From Photorhabdus sp. CRCIA-P01 (GTDB taxonomy: Bacteria; Pseudomonadota; Gammaproteobacteria; Enterobacterales; Enterobacteriaceae): a stretch of DNA of 64,000 bases. A program made the position numbers and the translations under genes. This document shows, piece by piece, positions 38,518-48,075 of this stretch. The stretch's first letter is position 1. Each line of letters opens with the position of its first letter. The DNA lies in assembly GCF_003545805.1 (NCBI RefSeq), contig NZ_NMQR01000021.1, positions 249 through 64,248 of the forward strand, read 5' to 3'. The notes under the pieces are model-generated. The model was given only the letters and a program-made list of their open reading frames with translations, did not search any database and was not told where the DNA came from.

Positions 38518-39816
38518 ATGAAACTGTATAACTTGAAAGACAACAGCGAGCAGGTGAGTTTTGCGCAAGCAGTCAAACAGGGGTTAGGAAAACAGCAAGG
38601 GCTTTTCTTTCCGCAAGATTTACCCGAATTCAGTCGTGAAGAAATTGACCAACTGTTGAAACTGGATTTTGTCACTCGCAGTGGTTGCATTCTTTCAGCA
38701 TTTATTGGTGATGAAATTCCGCCAGAACAACTGATGATTCGAGTTAAGAGCGCTTTTACTTTTCCGGCACCTGTGGCAAAAGTGGAAAATGATGTTGCAA
38801 CGCTAGAATTATTCCACGGCCCGACTCTGGCATTTAAGGATTTTGGTGGCCGTTTTATGGCGCAAATGTTGGCACAAGTTGCTGGTGAACAGCCAGTAAC
38901 TATCCTGACTGCGACTTCTGGCGATACGGGGGCGGCGGTAGCACATGCTTTTTATGGGCTGAATAATGTACAGGTGGTAATCCTCTATCCACAGGGCAAA
39001 ATCAGCCCATTACAGGAAAAACTGTTTTGTACATTGGGCGGTAATATTCACACGGTGGCGATTGATGGCGATTTCGATGATTGTCAGGCATTGGTTAAAC
39101 AGGCGTTTGATGATCAAGAATTGAAACAAGCTCTGTATCTCAATTCAGCCAATTCAATTAACATCAGCCGCTTGTTGGCACAAATTTGCTATTACTTTGA
39201 AGCAGTTGCTCAGTTACCAGAAGATAAGCGCGAACAACTGGTTATCTCTGTACCGAGTGGGAATTTTGGTGATTTGACTGCGGGTTTATTGGCAAAATCG
39301 ATGGGATTACCGGTAAAACGCTTTATTGCTGCCACGAATGTTAACGATACGGTTCCACGTTATCTGGAGGATGGAAAATGGTTGCCTCATCGGACCGTTG
39401 CCACGCTTTCCAACGCAATGGATGTGAGTCAGCCAAACAATTGGTCACGGATTGAAGAACTATTTCACCGTAAATCCTGGCCGTTAAGTGAATTGGGATA
39501 TGGTGTAGTCAGTGATGAAGTAACTAAAGAGACCATTAAGGAGCTGGCTAAACTGGGTTATATTTCTGAACCTCATGCAGCGGTTGCTTATCGTGTTCTG
39601 CGTGATCAATTACAAGAAGGTGAATACGGGTTATTTCTTGGTACAGCTCATCCAGCGAAATTTAAAGAGAGTGTGGAACAGATTCTGGGTGAGGAATTAC
39701 CATTGCCCAAAGCGTTGGCTGAACGGGCTGATTTAGTCTTGTTATCCCATCACTTACCGGCAGATTTTGCTAAATTGCGATCTTTTTTGATGGAAAGAGC
39801 ACCTAAGTCTTTATGA
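38518..39816 (+). CDS. thrC: Threonine synthase ThrC
   Basis: PLP enzyme converting phosphohomoserine to threonine, last gene of thrLABC. 432 residues; PLP lysine in GPTLAFKDFGGRFM, and phosphate-binding TATSGDTGAAVAHA. ATG 3 bases after thrB. A hairpin terminator follows. Confidence 0.97.
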   Translation: MKLYNLKDNSEQVSFAQAVKQGLGKQQGLFFPQDLPEFSREEIDQLLKLDFVTRSGCILSAFIGDEIPPEQLMIRVKSAFTFPAPVAKVENDVATLELFHGPTLAFKDFGGRFMAQMLAQVAGEQPVTILTATSGDTGAAVAHAFYGLNNVQVVILYPQGKISPLQEKLFCTLGGNIHTVAIDGDFDDCQALVKQAFDDQELKQALYLNSANSINISRLLAQICYYFEAVAQLPEDKREQLVISVPSGNFGDLTAGLLAKSMGLPVKRFIAATNVNDTVPRYLEDGKWLPHRTVATLSNAMDVSQPNNWSRIEELFHRKSWPLSELGYGVVSDEVTKETIKELAKLGYISEPHAAVAYRVLRDQLQEGEYGLFLGTAHPAKFKESVEQILGEELPLPKALAERADLVLLSHHLPADFAKLRSFLMERAPKSL

Positions 39817-39823
39817 AAGTGGG

Positions 39824-39852
39824 CGCCGCACAGATCATGCGGCGTATATTTT
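39824..39852. terminator. Terminator after thrC
   Basis: CGCCGCA (39824-39830) pairs with TGCGGCG (39838-39844), loop CAGATCA, followed by TATATTTT; placed between convergent thrC and yaaA. Confidence 0.75.
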
Positions 39853-39864
39853 GAGAATAAGGTC

Positions 39865-40641
39865 TTAGTGTTGTTCAGGGCGTTTAAATACCAGTTCATT
39901 CCCTTTGGATAACGATTCATCGAAAGCGTAGCCATCCAGATTAAACTCCACCAGACGGTCAGTTTGCGTTAATTGATTCTCAATAATAAACCGGCTCATT
40001 AGCCCACGAGCTTTTTTCGCATAAAAACTAATGATTTTATACTTACCGTTTTTCTCATCGAGGAATACAGGTTTAATGATTTTACCGGCTAACTTTTTCG
40101 TATTCACGGATTTGAAATATTCATCGGAAGCCAGATTAACCAGTACATTATCGCCTTGTTGTTCCAGAGCTTCATTGAGCTTTTCTGTGATTAGATCTCC
40201 CCAGAAAGCGTAGAGATCTTTACCGCGTTTATTTTCCAGTTTGATCCCCATTTCCAACCGGTAAGGTTGCATTAGATCCAAAGGACGAAGCACACCATAA
40301 AGGCCAGACAGGATACGCAGATGATCCTGAGCAAAATTAAAATCTTTATCAGAAAAAGCTTCAGCTTGCATACCGGTATAAACATCACCTTTAAATGCCA
40401 GGATAGCCTGACGGGCATTTTCTGGAGTGAAATCAGCATGCCATTCGCCAAAACGGGCTGCATTCAGGCCGGCAAGTTTATCGCTAATACCCATCAGGCT
40501 AGCAATTTGGACGGGTGTCAGTTTGCGACAAATACTGATTAACTGCTCTGATTGGCCGAGTAATACTGGCTGGCTATGTTTTTCCGTGGCAAGCGGGCTT
40601 TCATAATCAAGGGTTTTTGCAGGTGAAATAGTAATAAGCAT
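39865..40641 (-). CDS. yaaA: YaaA peroxide stress resistance protein (UPF0246)
   Basis: 258 residues; family hallmark N-terminus [17 protein letters not shown], the [19 protein letters not shown] motif and [11 protein letters not shown]. In E. coli YaaA limits intracellular iron and DNA damage during peroxide stress. Convergent to thrC, as in E. coli. Confidence 0.95.
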   Translation of the reverse strand: MLITISPAKTLDYESPLATEKHSQPVLLGQSEQLISICRKLTPVQIASLMGISDKLAGLNAARFGEWHADFTPENARQAILAFKGDVYTGMQAEAFSDKDFNFAQDHLRILSGLYGVLRPLDLMQPYRLEMGIKLENKRGKDLYAFWGDLITEKLNEALEQQGDNVLVNLASDEYFKSVNTKKLAGKIIKPVFLDEKNGKYKIISFYAKKARGLMSRFIIENQLTQTDRLVEFNLDGYAFDESLSKGNELVFKRPEQH

Positions 40642-41005
40642 AATATCGTCCCGGTTGTTCAGATGAGGTTACTTTAACAAAAGATAGGATAATAAAGAAT
40701 TAATAATGACGATAGTGGAAACTGTGTGCGTGATATCTGTCGGGTAACAAGCTGATAATTTTGCACTCCATTTTGTTGATCGATATTGCTATTAATATTA
40801 AAAATATTTAAATAATTTATAAAGGTATATTTTAATTTAAATTTACATATAAATTTAAATTAAGTTTTGGTGAATTATTTAAATGTCAGATTTTGTGCGT
40901 TTGATCGATTTTTTTTGAATTGTAATAGAGTAATTATTATAAAAGTAAGCGGCTGTATTATATTTCCAGTTTCTTATTTGATTGAAATCGATTGGATAAA
41001 TAAAA
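40642..41005. other. AT-rich gap upstream of ERIC element and MFS gene
   Basis: About 360 bp with no supported gene; very AT-rich between 40790 and 41000. It contains the yaaA promoter region on the left; the right border is the ERIC element. Confidence 0.5.
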
Positions 41006-41132
41006 TATACCTAATAGATTTCGAGTTGCAGCGCGGCGGCAAGTGAATGAATCCCCAGGAGCATAGCTAACTATGTGACTGGGGTGAGTGAAAGCAGCCA
41101 ACAAAGCAGCAGCTTGAAAGATGAAGGGTATA
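41006..41132. repeat. ERIC element 1 (127 bp)
   Basis: It runs from TATACCTAATAGATTTCG to AAGATGAAGGGTATA, exactly 127 bp, and contains the ERIC core AATCCCCAGGAGCATAG...TATGTGACTGGGGTGAGTG. A second copy is at 57798-57924. The ends are complementary (TATACC...GGGTATA), as in known ERICs. It ends 15 bp before the start codon of the MFS gene, so it would lie in the 5' leader. Confidence 0.95.
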
Positions 41133-41147
41133 TAAGTGGGATAAGAT

Positions 41148-42359
41148 ATGGAGAATAAAAATAAGCTATTATCCTCTGATATAATATCTATCTTTGGTAC
41201 AGGAATAAGTGAAATAGCGCTTCTTTCACTTGTATATTCAATTACCAAGTCGGAGATAGATACGTCTTTAATGGTATCTGTAAGGTTAACTGCGAGTATA
41301 TTAGTTTTTGTGGTTATTGGTTGGCTAACTGCTCGGTTTAATATGCGGGCTATTTGTATTTCTTCGGATTTCTTCCGGGCAGTAACAATATTTCTTGCTG
41401 TATTTGTCGATAATATATATTTATTGTTTTTCATATCTTTTCTTCTATCATTTTTTTCAGGTTTGAATATATCGATAAGGTCAGTAGCATACCAGGTATT
41501 TATCAGCTCAGAAGAAAGAGTGGCTTTTATATCAAAGCAACAATTCTATTATGGATTGCTCTCTATATCTTCTCCATTGATAGCTGGTTTTTTGATAAAT
41601 ATGATTTCAATACGCTCCTTATTTCTTATTGAGTCAATGTGCTTTATTTTATCAATTATATTTCTCTTTTTTATCGGCGATTGGGGAACTAAAGTAAAGG
41701 AAAAAGATATTTCTATGAAATATGGTGGTTTAGGATATATTATCAAAAATAATACTCAGAGAAATATATTATTATTCAGGATAAGTATTTTGACTGCAAT
41801 GGTGTCATACCAAGTGATTTCGACCTATATAGTGACTTCTAACTATATAACAATTTCCTCTTTATTTAGTGGGTCATATTCGTTTTCTTTTTCTGATCTG
41901 ATTGCTTATTTTTCCTTTTTAGCTTCTGTTTCAATGTTATTTTGGGCTTATTTGTCTGGTTGTTATTTTACTATAAGTAGAATAAAAAAATCTTTCTTCC
42001 TTGGTTCTCTATTGATTGCGATTGGGAGTATTCTTTGGGCTATGCCTTTATCAAAAATTGTCCTGTTATACTATACACTGGGAACCATGCTTATTTTTAT
42101 CGGACTTTCTTTTTTAAGAATCTCTCTCTATACATCAGGACAAGAGCTGACGCCAGAAAAATATTTTGCGAGAATAATATCGTCTTCGGATGCAATTTCA
42201 AGAAGTTACCAATCAGCCTTTGGTATTATAATAATATGGTTAATCCCTTTGCTAGGAAGTAGTGTTTTATTTGTCTTTTTTGCAATGTGTTCTTTGAGCT
42301 CAGTTTTCGTTTCAAAGAAAATAAGCACTGACGTTGAGAATAAACTAACATTAAAGTAA
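41148..42359 (+). CDS. MFS-like integral membrane transporter of unknown substrate
   Basis: A 403-residue very hydrophobic protein with 10-12 predicted membrane segments (for example IISIFGTGISEIALLSLVYS, LLFFISFLLSFFSGLNISI, SIRSLFLIESMCFILSIIFL). The loop LTARFNMRAICISSDFFRA resembles the loop 2-3 motif of MFS-3-type permeases. Codon use is extremely AT-rich compared with neighbouring thrC and talB, so it is an acquired or poorly constrained gene. No ribosome site better than GGGATAAG is seen. Substrate is unknown. Confidence 0.7.
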   Translation: MENKNKLLSSDIISIFGTGISEIALLSLVYSITKSEIDTSLMVSVRLTASILVFVVIGWLTARFNMRAICISSDFFRAVTIFLAVFVDNIYLLFFISFLLSFFSGLNISIRSVAYQVFISSEERVAFISKQQFYYGLLSISSPLIAGFLINMISIRSLFLIESMCFILSIIFLFFIGDWGTKVKEKDISMKYGGLGYIIKNNTQRNILLFRISILTAMVSYQVISTYIVTSNYITISSLFSGSYSFSFSDLIAYFSFLASVSMLFWAYLSGCYFTISRIKKSFFLGSLLIAIGSILWAMPLSKIVLLYYTLGTMLIFIGLSFLRISLYTSGQELTPEKYFARIISSSDAISRSYQSAFGIIIIWLIPLLGSSVLFVFFAMCSLSSVFVSKKISTDVENKLTLK

Positions 42360-42626
42360 TTTATTTTGTATGAAATTATTGGCAATGGTTTTAATTTACT
42401 GAATTTTTATCTCTATGATGAGATCCTCAAACCAAGAGACTTTGTTAGCGGGAAGTCTGTAATGATGCCCTAAAGTTTGAAGGATTTTCCATCGAAAACG
42501 TTTGCAAATCAACCAAACACCCTCAATTGTTTTTACTGTCTTGCAGCAAGATCTGACCATGTTATTATCAACGGATGGCTCAGAAACAATGCCACAATTT
42601 CACGCATAACGATGAGATATGACAAA

Positions 42627-43580
42627 ATGACCGATAAACTAACCTCCCTGCGTAAACTGACAACAGTCGTGGCAGATACCGGGGATATTGCGGCGATGAA
42701 ACTTTATCAGCCACAAGATGCGACAACTAATCCATCTCTGATCCTTAACGCTGCACAGATTCCTGAATACCGTAAATTAATTGATGAAGCAATTGCGTGG
42801 GCGCGTGAACAGAGCGATTCCCATGAGCAGCAAATTATGGATGCTAGCGATAAATTGGCGGTGAATATTGGTTTGGAGATTCTGAAGCTGATCCCTGGCC
42901 GTATTTCGACAGAAGTTGATGCCCGTTTGTCTTATGACACCGCACGCAGTGTTGCTAAAGCTAAGCGCCTGATTAAGTTGTATAACGAGGCAGGTATCAG
43001 CAATGATCGGATTCTGATTAAATTGGCTTCAACCTGGCAGGGTATCCGAGCGGCTGAACAGCTAGAAAAAGAAGGTATCAACTGTAACTTGACACTACTG
43101 TTCTCGTTTGCCCAAGCGCGTGCTTGTGCGGAAGCCGGGGTTTATCTGATTTCGCCATTCGTTGGTCGTATCCTTGACTGGCATAAAGCGAACAGCGAGC
43201 AGAAAGAGTTCGCTCCACACGAAGATCCCGGCGTCATTTCTGTGACTGAAATCTACCAATATTATAAACAACATGGCTATGACACGGTGGTTATGGGAGC
43301 AAGTTTCCGTAACGCGGGTGAGATTTTGGAATTGGCGGGTTGCGACCGTTTGACTATTGCCCCTGCGCTGTTGAAAGAGTTGTCTGAAGCTCAGGGTGAA
43401 GTTGAACGTAAACTGGGTTATTCCGGTGAAATTAAAGCGCGTCCAGAGCCATTGAATGAAGCTCAGTTCTACTGGGAACATCATCAGGATGCAATGGCAA
43501 CAGAAAAACTGGCGGATGGTATCCGTAAATTTGCTATTGATCAGGGCAAACTTGAGAAGATGATCGCTGATCTGCTGTAA
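42627..43580 (+). CDS. talB: Transaldolase
   Basis: Pentose phosphate pathway enzyme transferring dihydroxyacetone units. 317 residues, the exact length of E. coli TalB. Schiff-base lysine in [17 protein letters not shown], and the [10 protein letters not shown] motif near the N-terminus. The ATG at 42627 gives MTDKLTSLR as in E. coli; 50 codons upstream in frame are open but not conserved. The ribosome site is weak. Confidence 0.97.
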   Translation: MTDKLTSLRKLTTVVADTGDIAAMKLYQPQDATTNPSLILNAAQIPEYRKLIDEAIAWAREQSDSHEQQIMDASDKLAVNIGLEILKLIPGRISTEVDARLSYDTARSVAKAKRLIKLYNEAGISNDRILIKLASTWQGIRAAEQLEKEGINCNLTLLFSFAQARACAEAGVYLISPFVGRILDWHKANSEQKEFAPHEDPGVISVTEIYQYYKQHGYDTVVMGASFRNAGEILELAGCDRLTIAPALLKELSEAQGEVERKLGYSGEIKARPEPLNEAQFYWEHHQDAMATEKLADGIRKFAIDQGKLEKMIADLL

Positions 43581-43610
43581 TGATAGGTTATAAGCTATTC
43601 TTTTAGCGTT

Positions 43611-43637
43611 AAAGGCGGCATAATTAGCCGCCTTTTT
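43611..43637 (+). terminator. Terminator after talB
   Basis: AAAGGCGGC (43611-43619), loop ATAATTA, GCCGCCTTT (43627-43635), then T's. Perfect stem with U tract. Confidence 0.9.
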
Positions 43638-43660
43638 GCTATCAGTTAATTGAGGTTTGT

Positions 43661-44236
43661 ATGAATGAATTGCGTATTGGCTTGGTATCCGTCTCTGATC
43701 GTGCATCGAGCGGTGTTTATCAGGACAAAGGGATTCCGGCATTGGCGGAGTGGTTGAAAAGCGTGATTACCACCCCTTTTCAGATAGAGACTCGTCTGAT
43801 CCCGGATGAGCAAATCATCATTGAACAAACCTTGTGTGAGCTGGTGGATGAAATCGGTTGTCATCTGGTTTTTACCACCGGTGGAACCGGTCCCGCACGT
43901 CGGGATGTGACGCCTGATGCCACATTAGCGGTTGCAGACCGTGAAATGCCGGGCTATGGCGAGCAGATGCGTCAGATTAGTTTGCAATTTGTTCCAACGG
44001 CAATTTTATCCCGTCAGGTTGGCGTTATCCGCAAGCAGTCTCTTATCTTGAATTTACCAGGGCAGCCAAAAGCAATCGCGGAAACGCTAGAAGGCTTGAA
44101 AGACGAAAATGGCAACGTTCTGGTATCCGGCATTTTTGCCAGCGTGCCGTATTGTATTCAATTGCTGGATGGCCCATATGTGGAAACCGATAATAAGGTA
44201 GTCGTGGCTTTTAGGCCGAAGAGTGCTCGGCGTTGA
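43661..44236 (+). CDS. mog: Molybdopterin adenylyltransferase Mog
   Basis: Adenylates molybdopterin before metal insertion in molybdenum cofactor synthesis. 191 residues; motifs GLVSVSDRASSGVYQDKG, TTGGTGPARRDVTPDAT and LNLPGQPKAIAE. ATG preceded by TTGAGG. Same position after talB as in E. coli. Confidence 0.95.
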   Translation: MNELRIGLVSVSDRASSGVYQDKGIPALAEWLKSVITTPFQIETRLIPDEQIIIEQTLCELVDEIGCHLVFTTGGTGPARRDVTPDATLAVADREMPGYGEQMRQISLQFVPTAILSRQVGVIRKQSLILNLPGQPKAIAETLEGLKDENGNVLVSGIFASVPYCIQLLDGPYVETDNKVVVAFRPKSARR

Positions 44237-44274
44237 ATGAATTTATCGAATTAATGGCTTCCTGAATGTGCCCA

Positions 44275-44663
44275 CTAATAATGATTTCGTAAGAAACGTC
44301 GGCCTTTTGTGACAGCCACAATGCCTTTAGGATCATCGTCGTTAGCCGATGTACTTAAACTCGTCAATGCAATAATGACCAGTGTAAAGAGTAAGGTATA
44401 GAGCATTTGATCCATAAATGGCATCGAAAACGGCATAAATTTCAGGAATAAGGCAAAAGGTATTGATAAAACCACACCAATTATTGCCCCCTTACTGGTT
44501 GTTTTTTTCCAGAATAAGCCAAGTAAAAACACGGCTAAAATACTTGGGCTGACAAGGCCGGTATATTCCTGAATATATTGGAATGCTTGGTTAATGCCAC
44601 CAAGCATTGGCGCGACAAAACAGGTGATGGCAAATAAAATAGCTCTATTGGGATAGGCATTTA
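44275..44663 (-). pseudogene. Sodium/sugar symporter (SSS family), C-terminal fragment
   Basis: The minus-strand frame AYPNRAILFAITCFVAP then MLGGINQAFQYIQEYTGL, SPSILAVFLLGLFWKKTTS and GAIIGVVLSIPFA matches the C-terminal helices of sodium/galactose-type symporters. About 125 codons remain of a family normally 500 or more long; the N-terminal three quarters are missing and the remaining part abuts the gal operator region. It lies divergent from galT. Likely a former galactose importer gene lost by deletion. Confidence 0.75.
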
Positions 44664-44679
44664 GTGTAATCGTTTACAT
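44664..44679. promoter_or_regulatory. GalR/GalS-type operator
   Basis: GTGTAATCGTTTACAT agrees with the gal operator consensus GTGNAANCGNTTNCAC at all but the last position. It lies 117 bp upstream of galT and directly next to the symporter fragment. Confidence 0.75.
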
Positions 44680-44795
44680 TTGCGTGATTGATATCTCAGA
44701 TTAGCATTAATGCCCGTTGTTAAACTGTGTTCAGCCTGAGTATTAATAAAGATTTTCATAATCGGTGTTGAAGAATATAAAAAGTAGAGACTGCT

Positions 44796-45848
44796 ATGCC
44801 TAATAAGATAACATTCAATCCTGTTGAACATCCCCATCGTCGTTATAATCCGCTAACCGGGCAATGGGTTTTGGTTTCTCCTCATCGGGTGAAGCGGCCG
44901 TGGCGTGGGCAGGATGAGCAGACATTGATAGATAATATTCCTAACTATGATGAGCAATGTTTTCTTTGCCCATCAAATACACGCATTTCCGGTGATAAAA
45001 ATCCTGCTTATCAAGGAACCTTTGTTTTTAATAATGATTTTTCGGCTTTAATACCCGACTCACCTGATGTTCCCCAATCGTCTCACCCGTTATTTAAAAT
45101 ACAAGGAGTACGAGGATTAAGTCGTGTGATCTGTTTTTCTCCTGATCACAGTAAGACATTGCCGGAATTGACAGTTGAACAAATTCGTCAATTGATTGAT
45201 ACCTGGAATGAACAACTTGAGATATTGGGTAAAGAGTATCTCTGGGTACAATTATTTGAAAATAAGGGCGAGATAATGGGGTGTTCTCAGCCTCATCCGC
45301 ATGGACAAATTTGGGCGAATAGTTTTTTACCCAATGAAATTGAACGTAAAGATAAACAGCTACGTAACTATTATCAAGAAAATGGTTCCAATTTACTGAT
45401 GGATTATGTTCAGGCTGAATTAGCTGATGGTGAACGGGTGGTGGTCGATACAACCCATTGGTTGGCAGTTGTGCCTTATTGGGCAGCATGGCCCTATGAA
45501 ACTATGTTGTTACCAAAAGTTCATGTTCGTCGTATGAATGAATTAACGGATGAACAGCACGATGATTTGGCTGTTGCGCTTAAAAAGCTGACGAGTCGTT
45601 ATGACAACTTATTTCATGGCTCTTTTCCCTATTCGATGGGTTGGCATTTTGCGCCGTTTTTTGAACAAGGCAGCGATATTGAACATTGGCAACTGCATGC
45701 ACTTTTCTATCCGCCATTATTGCGATCGGCCACTGTGCGAAAATTTATGGTGGGCTATGAAATGCTTGCTGAAACACAACGTGATTTAACGGCAGAGCAA
45801 GCAGCTCAGTTTTTGCGTGCGGTGAGTGATGTACATTATAAGGAATAA
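44796..45848 (+). CDS. galT: Galactose-1-phosphate uridylyltransferase GalT
   Basis: Leloir pathway enzyme exchanging UMP between UDP-glucose and galactose-1-phosphate. 350 residues with active site [13 protein letters not shown] (His-Pro-His), zinc ligands CFLCPSN, and [12 protein letters not shown] at 44796 after AGTAGAGA. galK begins 61 bp after its stop. galE is not in this window. Confidence 0.96.
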   Translation: MPNKITFNPVEHPHRRYNPLTGQWVLVSPHRVKRPWRGQDEQTLIDNIPNYDEQCFLCPSNTRISGDKNPAYQGTFVFNNDFSALIPDSPDVPQSSHPLFKIQGVRGLSRVICFSPDHSKTLPELTVEQIRQLIDTWNEQLEILGKEYLWVQLFENKGEIMGCSQPHPHGQIWANSFLPNEIERKDKQLRNYYQENGSNLLMDYVQAELADGERVVVDTTHWLAVVPYWAAWPYETMLLPKVHVRRMNELTDEQHDDLAVALKKLTSRYDNLFHGSFPYSMGWHFAPFFEQGSDIEHWQLHALFYPPLLRSATVRKFMVGYEMLAETQRDLTAEQAAQFLRAVSDVHYKE

Positions 45849-45909
45849 CAATATAAAGAGTAATAATGCTCATTATCGAGTGGCTGATACCATATTTGAG
45901 AATAAGGTG

Positions 45910-47070
45910 ATGAAAAATTTAATTAAGCGTGTTAAAGATGTTTTTGATTTAGTATTTCATTATATGCCGACACATATTATTCAAGCGCCCGGTCGGGTGA
46001 ATTTAATTGGAGAACACACGGATTATAATGACGGCTTTGTATTGCCCTGTGCTATTAATTACCAAATTATGGTTGCTGCCGCGAAGCGTGAGGATAATAT
46101 TATCCGTGTTGTTTCGGTTGATTATGATAATCAGTTAGACGAGTTTGATATTAGCCAATCTATTACATTTCATGAAAGTAATATGTGGGCTAATTATATT
46201 CGCGGTGTTGTAAAATGTCTGCTCAGTCGTGGGTATATATTTAACGGGGCAGATATTGTGGTAGCAGGTAATGTGCCGCAAGGGGCGGGGTTGAGTTCAT
46301 CGGCTGCATTGGAAACAGTTATTGGTCAAACAATTAAAAATCTTTACCACTTAGATATTAGCCAAACGGAAATTGCCTTAAATGGGCAGCAAGCTGAAAA
46401 TGAATTTGTCGGTTGTCATTGTGGCATTATGGATCAATTAATTTCCGCGCAAGGTAAGAAAAATCATGCGTTATTAATTGATTGTCGTCATTTAACCACG
46501 CAAACCGTATCTATGCCGAAAGATATTGCAGTTATGATTATTAATTCAAATAAAAAACGGGAATTGGTTGGAAGTGAATATAATATTCGTCGGGCCCAAT
46601 GTGAACAAGCAGCGGCATTATTTGAGGTTAACGCTTTGCGGGATGTGGCATTAGATGAATTTGAAAAACGGAGTGTTGAGCTTGATAGCATCGTGGCTAA
46701 ACGTGCACGCCATGTCATCACAGAAAATGAACGTACACTTCTGGCAGCAAAAGCGTTGGCAGAGGGAAATATGCCATTAATCGCGGAACTTATGGCGCAA
46801 TCACATCAGTCAATGCGTGATGATTTTGAAATTACCGTACTTGAAATCGATACTTTGGTTGATATTGTGCAGCAAGCCATTGGTAAACAGGGAGGAGTGA
46901 GAATGACCGGTGGCGGGTTTGGTGGTTGCGTAGTGGTTTTAGTCCCACAAACTTTGGTTGATGTGGTTAAGGCAGCGGTAGAGCAACACTATTTTGCGTT
47001 GACAGGTCTGAAAGAGACTATTTATGTGTGTCAGGCTTCGGACGGGGCAAGTCTGGTTGAAACAGGGTAG
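45910..47070 (+). CDS. galK: Galactokinase GalK
   Basis: GHMP kinase phosphorylating galactose at C1. 386 residues; sugar motif [23 protein letters not shown] loop [16 protein letters not shown], and [12 protein letters not shown]. The ATG at 45910 (behind AATAAGG, short spacing) is chosen by similarity; the frame stays open upstream into galT. Second gene of the galTK unit; no galM behind it. Confidence 0.95.
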   Translation: MKNLIKRVKDVFDLVFHYMPTHIIQAPGRVNLIGEHTDYNDGFVLPCAINYQIMVAAAKREDNIIRVVSVDYDNQLDEFDISQSITFHESNMWANYIRGVVKCLLSRGYIFNGADIVVAGNVPQGAGLSSSAALETVIGQTIKNLYHLDISQTEIALNGQQAENEFVGCHCGIMDQLISAQGKKNHALLIDCRHLTTQTVSMPKDIAVMIINSNKKRELVGSEYNIRRAQCEQAAALFEVNALRDVALDEFEKRSVELDSIVAKRARHVITENERTLLAAKALAEGNMPLIAELMAQSHQSMRDDFEITVLEIDTLVDIVQQAIGKQGGVRMTGGGFGGCVVVLVPQTLVDVVKAAVEQHYFALTGLKETIYVCQASDGASLVETG

Positions 47071-47192
47071 GCAATAAAATGGCAGATGCTTACTTTGAAT
47101 TATTGAACATTGAAAAAAATAGGATAGCAATACGTTGGTAACGGACTGGAAGAGGGGAAGAAAAAATTTTCCTTCTCCCAATCCACGATTTA

Positions 47193-47762
47193 TTACTGTT
47201 TTATCTCGCCAATAGGCAGAATGGTGCGGCCATACTGTTCATTCAGTACTTCCGCCATTGCCAAATAAAATGCGCTGGCGCCACAAATTATCCCTTCATA
47301 ACCGGCAATCGTTAGAAGAGCGGTATTGCCGGTAAAGTTGCCAATAGCTAACAAAGCAAATAACAGCGTCAGACCACCAAAGATAAACTGTAGTACGCGG
47401 TTAGCCTTGAAGGTGCCAAAGAACATAAACAGAGTAAACACACCCCACAGGCCAAGATATACCGCTAAATATTGGCTGCTGGTAGCTTCCGCCAGTCCCA
47501 TTTTGGGTAGAAATAATAACCCGACTAGACTGAGCCAAAACAGGCCATAAGAGGTGAAAGCAGTTGCGGCAAAGGTATTGCCTTTCTTATATTCAAAAAG
47601 CCCTGCCAGTACTTGAGCCAGGCCGCCGTAGAAAATGCCCATGCTCAGGATAACGGATGCCAGTGGAAAGAAACCTGCGTTATGCAGATTAAGCAAAATA
47701 GTTGTCATGCCAAAGCCCATCAAACCCAAGGGGCCGGGATTAGCCAATTGATTAGCGCTCAT
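47193..47762 (-). CDS. satP: Succinate/acetate:proton symporter SatP (YaaH, GPR1/FUN34 family)
   Basis: 189-residue membrane protein with six helices; family signature NPGPLGLMGFGMTTILLNLHN near the N-terminus and the C-terminal LNEQYGRTILPIGE. The ATG at 47762 follows AGAGGAC. A longer open frame reaches 47909 but crosses the dnaK heat-shock promoter and is not conserved. Same neighbourhood as E. coli yaaH-dnaK. Confidence 0.95.
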   Translation of the reverse strand: MSANQLANPGPLGLMGFGMTTILLNLHNAGFFPLASVILSMGIFYGGLAQVLAGLFEYKKGNTFAATAFTSYGLFWLSLVGLLFLPKMGLAEATSSQYLAVYLGLWGVFTLFMFFGTFKANRVLQFIFGGLTLLFALLAIGNFTGNTALLTIAGYEGIICGASAFYLAMAEVLNEQYGRTILPIGEIKQ

Positions 47763-48075
47763 ATAAGTCCTCTGAAAGAAAATCGCAAAAGTCATAAATA
47801 GCAAAGGTGGCGAATCATAATGATCTGTCAGCAAGGAAACAATGACCTGTGAAATAATAAAAAGGTTTTTTTTTCTCATCCCCCTTGATGATGGCTTTAA
47901 CGGCCCCATCTTATAATCAACCGCAGTTGCTAATCGCTGTCCTATACAGCCGGTGTATAAAGCAAAGGTGAGGAATCGTGTAGAGGCATAAAAATGGGTG
48001 CCATTGAAAAGCAGAGAGTTATCCTCATATTGATTAGCAACTTGACTGATTACGAATTTCTTTGGAGGCGTTTAG
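47763..48075. other. Intergenic region satP / dnaK
   Basis: About 310 bp between divergent genes; it holds the dnaK heat-shock promoter and a long leader ending in the ribosome site TTTGGAGGCG. No additional gene was seen. Confidence 0.6.
47880..47911 (+). promoter_or_regulatory. Sigma-32 heat-shock promoter of dnaKJ
   Basis: CCCCCTTGATG (47880-47890) and CCCCATCT (47904-47911) match the sigma-32 consensus and the E. coli dnaK P1 promoter closely, 165 bp upstream of dnaK. Confidence 0.9.

Noticed and set aside
47100-47180. Purine/pyrimidine-rich imperfect hairpin after galK
   Set aside because: The stem is interrupted and no clear U tract follows; too weak to call a terminator.
47763-47909. 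Longer start for satP
   Set aside because: It would place coding sequence across the sigma-32 promoter of dnaK and adds 49 residues not found in the family; the inner ATG has a good ribosome site.
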